A stretch of 45,556 nucleotides of DNA from Flavobacteriales bacterium (GTDB lineage Bacteria > Bacteroidota > Bacteroidia > Flavobacteriales_D > Sanyastnellaceae), in the NCBI GenBank assembly GCA_002862785.1, contig PKDZ01000087.1, forward strand, positions 1 to 45,556. Direction: 5' to 3'. The notes beneath the pieces are model-generated. The model saw nothing but the letters and a program-made list of their open reading frames with translations. It was not told the DNA's origin and ran no database searches. Shown in pieces: positions 42,693 through 45,556 of the stretch. A program made the position numbers and the translations under genes. Positions within the stretch are counted from its first letter, which is position 1, and the number at the start of each line of letters is the position of its first letter.

Positions 42693-45556
42693 ATGGTTCC
42701 CTATCGCCTTCTGCTCAGCCTGTTCCTGACCACCACCTGCCTGGCCCTCCAAGCCCGCCCCATGCTTTCCTCTCCAGCCCCCGAGGGCTATGAAATCGCG
42801 ACCGAGGTCGTGACGGAGGACATCGGCATGCTCATCGGCGCCTTGGGCGTCACCGACCTCACGGGTTACAGCTGCACCCGGCTCTACGTCATCATGAACA
42901 ACGAGGACGACTTCATGTCCTCCGTGTCGGGTGACGCCCTGAATCCGACCTACATCAACACGACCACGGATTTCTACCACGCCGCCCTCGGTGCCGGCAC
43001 TCCGAATGGCATCAACAGCCTGCTGTTCCCGGTCTACCCCGACCTCGCTTATGACAGCTGGGTCACCATCGGTCTTGAAGGCGTGCCCAATGCGGCCATT
43101 GGCGAAGCGAGCATCAGCACGGTCCAGGCCACAGACAACCCCTGGATGACCAACTTCGACCCGGGCGGCGGATTGCCCGGCGACAACGTCGCAATTGATG
43201 ACATGATTGGCGGCGCATGGTACGCTTTGAACGGCGATGCCAACGGCATTGCCGGTGCCGATCTGCAGGTCTTGATCGGCCAGTTCACCACCACCGGAGA
43301 ACTCAGCGGACAGGTCTATTGCCAGGTGTTCATCAATGGCAATGGACAGACCGAATTCCGAGACACCTTTTTCTTCGGTGCGGATGCCGAGGTCGAAGGG
43401 TGCACGGATCTTGAGGCCTGCAACTTCGATGCGGAAGCCACGACCAACGACGACTCCTGTGAATACCCCGAGGCTGGATACGATTGTGATGAGAACTGCC
43501 TGAACGACGCCGATGGCGACGGAGTCTGTGACGAATTCGAAGTTCCGGGCTGCCAGGATGGGTTGGCCTGCAACTACAATGCGGATGCCACGGATGACGA
43601 TGGCTCTTGCTTCTATGCTGCCGCTGGCTACGACTGCGACGGCACCTGTCTCGCCGACGCCGATGGCGACGGGGTCTGTGACGATTTCGAAATCGGCGGA
43701 TGTACCGATGCAACGGCCTGCAACTACAACAGCGAAGCTACGGATGACGATGGATTCTGTGAGTACACTTCCTGCGCCGGCTGTCTGGACGCCCCGGCCT
43801 GCAACTATGATGAAGACGCATCCATCGACGACGGCTCCTGCACCTATGCCGATGCCGGATACGACTGCGACGGCAACTGCCTCGCGGACGCCGATGAGGA
43901 TGGGGTCTGTGATGAATTCGAGATCGACGGCTGCACCGATGCGGCGGCCTGCAACTATGATGACGACGCCACCGACAACGATGGCTCCTGCACCTATGCC
44001 GACGCCGGGCTGGACTGCGATGGAAACTGCCTCGAGGACGAAGATGGAGACGGCATCTGCGACGGGGATGACCCCTGCAACGAGCCCGACCTGAGTCCGG
44101 CCGTGCTGCCCATTGTTCCCGCCACCTTCATCGCCGAGGTCACCCTCAACGGACAGACCGTGACCGGCATGACCGTCTTCGCCACCGTGGACGACGAGAC
44201 CGTGGGCGTGAATGAGGCCTTCGATTTCGAAGGTGCTTCCTGGATCAGCATGACCCTGTACGTCTCCCCGGGAGACGAGGTCGAATTCAACCTCTTCGAC
44301 CCCGCCGCCTGCGAGATGTACGACCTCGATTTCGAGGTGACCGTGACCGAAGAAGGCGAGGAGCTGTCCACGTTTGATGCTCCCGGCGACCTTCCTTTCC
44401 TGGGGGACGACGCGGTGCTCGGCTGCACCGATGCGGACGCTTGCAATTATGATGACGAGGCCAACGTGGACGACGGTTCCTGCGAGCTGCCCGAAGACGG
44501 CCTCGATTGCCAAGGCAACTGTCTGGAGGATGCCGACGGAGACGGCATCTGCGACGGGGACGAGATTCCCGGATGCACCGACGACACGGCCTGCGACTAT
44601 GACGCCACCGCCACCGACGACGACGGTTCCTGCACCTACCCGATTGACATCTACGGAACCGATACCGTGGATTGCAATGGAGACTGCCTCAACGACGTTG
44701 ACGGAGACGGCATCTGCGACGAAGAAGAGACGGTCGGCTGCACTGATTCGGAGGCCTGCAACGGCGGAGACTTCACCGACACCGACAACAGCCTCTGCTT
44801 CTATCCCGAGGACGTGAACGGCGGCCTCGACTACCTCGATTGCGACGGCAACTGCCTGAACGATGCCGATGAAGACGGAGTCTGCGACGAGGAGGAAGTT
44901 GTCGGCTGCCAGGATGAACTGGCCTGCAACTACGACGAGGACGCCACCGACGCCGGTGCGTGCGACTACGCTGAGAACGGCCTCGACTGCGATGGCAACT
45001 GCCTTGAGGACGAGGACGGAGACGGCGTGTGTGACGGTGACGAGATTGCCGGCTGCACGGATGAGGACGCGTGCAACTTCAATGGCGATGCCACCGACGA
45101 AGACGGTTCCTGCGAATACGCCGAGGAGGCTTTGGATTGCGACGGCAACTGCCTGAACGATGCTGACGGAGATGGAATCTGTGACATCTATGAAATCAGT
45201 GGCTGCACCGATGAGGGCGCCTGCAACTTCGATGCAGATGCCACCGACGATGATGGCTCCTGCGAATACACCAGCTGCGCCGGTTGTACCGATGCGCTGG
45301 CCTGCAACTACGATGACGATGCCACCCTGGACGACGGCTCCTGCACGTTTGCCGAGGAGGGCCTCGACTGTGACGGCAATTGCCTCGCCGACACCGACGG
45401 AGATGGCATCTGTGACGGCGATGATCCGTGCAACGAGCCCGACATGGACGTCGTCGTCTTGCCTGTCATCCCAAACACCCTGATCGCGGACGTGACGTTG
45501 GACGGGATGCCCATCGTGGGCGCCACCATCATCGCCACGGCTGACGGCCTCGTGGT
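42693..45556 (+). CDS. Giant secreted Asp/Cys-rich repeat protein (3' end outside window)
   Basis: The frame from the ATG at 42693 stays open to the window end, giving at least 954 residues. A signal peptide (LLLSLFLTTTCLALQA) is followed by an N-terminal domain of about 210 residues (GYEIATEVVTEDIG to QTEFRDTFFFGADAE). Then come two blocks of alternating modules: type A, GCTDxxACNYxxxATxDDGSCxY (12 copies), and type B, GLDCDGNCLxDxDGDGICDxxEI (10 copies), whose DxDxDGxxD core resembles calcium-binding loops. A non-repetitive domain (about residues 465-575) separates the blocks and begins to recur at the window end. Such modules occur in huge adhesin-like T9SS cargo of marine flavobacteria. 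An adhesive or surface role is likely but unproven. Confidence 0.9.
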   Translation, partial: MVPYRLLLSLFLTTTCLALQARPMLSSPAPEGYEIATEVVTEDIGMLIGALGVTDLTGYSCTRLYVIMNNEDDFMSSVSGDALNPTYINTTTDFYHAALGAGTPNGINSLLFPVYPDLAYDSWVTIGLEGVPNAAIGEASISTVQATDNPWMTNFDPGGGLPGDNVAIDDMIGGAWYALNGDANGIAGADLQVLIGQFTTTGELSGQVYCQVFINGNGQTEFRDTFFFGADAEVEGCTDLEACNFDAEATTNDDSCEYPEAGYDCDENCLNDADGDGVCDEFEVPGCQDGLACNYNADATDDDGSCFYAAAGYDCDGTCLADADGDGVCDDFEIGGCTDATACNYNSEATDDDGFCEYTSCAGCLDAPACNYDEDASIDDGSCTYADAGYDCDGNCLADADEDGVCDEFEIDGCTDAAACNYDDDATDNDGSCTYADAGLDCDGNCLEDEDGDGICDGDDPCNEPDLSPAVLPIVPATFIAEVTLNGQTVTGMTVFATVDDETVGVNEAFDFEGASWISMTLYVSPGDEVEFNLFDPAACEMYDLDFEVTVTEEGEELSTFDAPGDLPFLGDDAVLGCTDADACNYDDEANVDDGSCELPEDGLDCQGNCLEDADGDGICDGDEIPGCTDDTACDYDATATDDDGSCTYPIDIYGTDTVDCNGDCLNDVDGDGICDEEETVGCTDSEACNGGDFTDTDNSLCFYPEDVNGGLDYLDCDGNCLNDADEDGVCDEEEVVGCQDELACNYDEDATDAGACDYAENGLDCDGNCLEDEDGDGVCDGDEIAGCTDEDACNFNGDATDEDGSCEYAEEALDCDGNCLNDADGDGICDIYEISGCTDEGACNFDADATDDDGSCEYTSCAGCTDALACNYDDDATLDDGSCTFAEEGLDCDGNCLADTDGDGICDGDDPCNEPDMDVVVLPVIPNTLIADVTLDGMPIVGATIIATADGLV
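43398..44087 (+). repeat. Repeat block 1 of the giant surface protein (modules A1-A5, B1-B4)
   Basis: In-frame tandem modules in the order A B A B A (TSCAG linker) A B A B, ending in DPCNEP. Type A carries three Cys and type B three or four, so disulfides are likely in the exported protein. After A3 the B module is replaced by the short linker TSCAG. Confidence 0.85.
44421..45440 (+). repeat. Repeat block 2 of the giant surface protein (modules A6-A12, B5-B10)
   Basis: In-frame modules in the order A B A B A B A B A B A (TSCAG linker) A B, again ending in DPCNEP. A8 is divergent (ACNGGDFTDTDNSLC) and A9 is shortened. The DDPCNEPD end point recurs 1353 bases (451 codons) after that of block 1. 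Confidence 0.85.

Noticed and set aside
42594-44513. Long minus-strand open frame opposite the surface-protein gene
   Set aside because: It is a by-product of the GC-rich repeat coding on the plus strand; its translation is low-complexity and has no start context or domain.
43398-45440. Regular repeats as a CRISPR array or DNA-level satellite
   Set aside because: Units differ in length and base sequence but keep an amino-acid pattern in a single open frame, so they are protein modules.

Overview
The window looks like a GC-rich marine member of the Bacteroidota, most likely order Flavobacteriales (a Cryomorphaceae/Schleiferiaceae-like lineage). The main clues are gldH next to a RicT/PSP1 gene, an IPExxxVDY-family gene between rnc and pyk, the ileS-traR-lspA cluster, the large three-domain form of IspG, a C-terminal type IX secretion sorting domain, an RF2 with SPY in place of SPF, and a secreted protein built of GCTDxxACNYxxxATxDDGSC modules. 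Most genes lack a Shine-Dalgarno sequence. Seven ATGA and two TTGA stop/start overlaps tie neighbouring genes into operons. No rRNA, tRNA, CRISPR array, insertion sequence or prophage is visible, and no gene-free stretch exceeds 300 bases.

Layout. 1-1072: a GbsR/MarR-like regulator and a ferritin, both preceded by a similar 20-bp inverted repeat in AT-rich DNA. 1118-4477: a tight plus-strand cassette of a YfiR-like exported protein, an exported TPR-like protein and a membrane HAMP/PP2C (SpoIIE) phosphatase, followed by a CLC chloride transporter with CBS domains (4492-6294) and a di-haem peroxidase lipoprotein (6390-7784). 7789-9891: a secreted M43 metalloprotease with PKD and sorting domains, divergent from a rhodanese lipoprotein. 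10500-13449 (minus): holB-like gene, ricT, gldH. 13469-19259 (minus): VWA protein, MoxR/Mg-chelatase-like ATPase, recO, and a TonB-dependent receptor whose natural start is one base out of frame. 19442-21418: ispG, whose end overlaps the convergent ileS-traR-lspA operon. 25823-28417 and 28414-29905 (minus): acpP, fabF, rnc, IPExxxVDY and pyk. 30039-32229 (minus): mlaE, mlaF and an iodotyrosine-deiodinase-like flavoprotein. 32458-36728 (minus): recX, prfB, fumC, a small lipoprotein and a mannose-1-phosphate guanylyltransferase. 36820-39640: a DUF349 protein facing a single-domain response regulator and a NodB-type deacetylase. 39740-42547: leuS. 42693 to the window end: a very large secreted repeat protein that is still open.

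Most of the window is core housekeeping: translation (ileS, leuS, prfB), isoprenoid and fatty-acid synthesis (ispG, fabF, acpP), glycolysis and TCA cycle (pyk, fumC), DNA repair and replication (recO, recX, holB-like), envelope maintenance (lspA, mlaEF, gldH, manC). The items most worth following up are the ferritin/regulator pair with a shared operator, the YfiR-like/TPR/PP2C cassette, the IYD-like dehalogenase coupled to mlaEF, the frame defect at the TonB receptor start, and the higher-order architecture of the giant surface protein.
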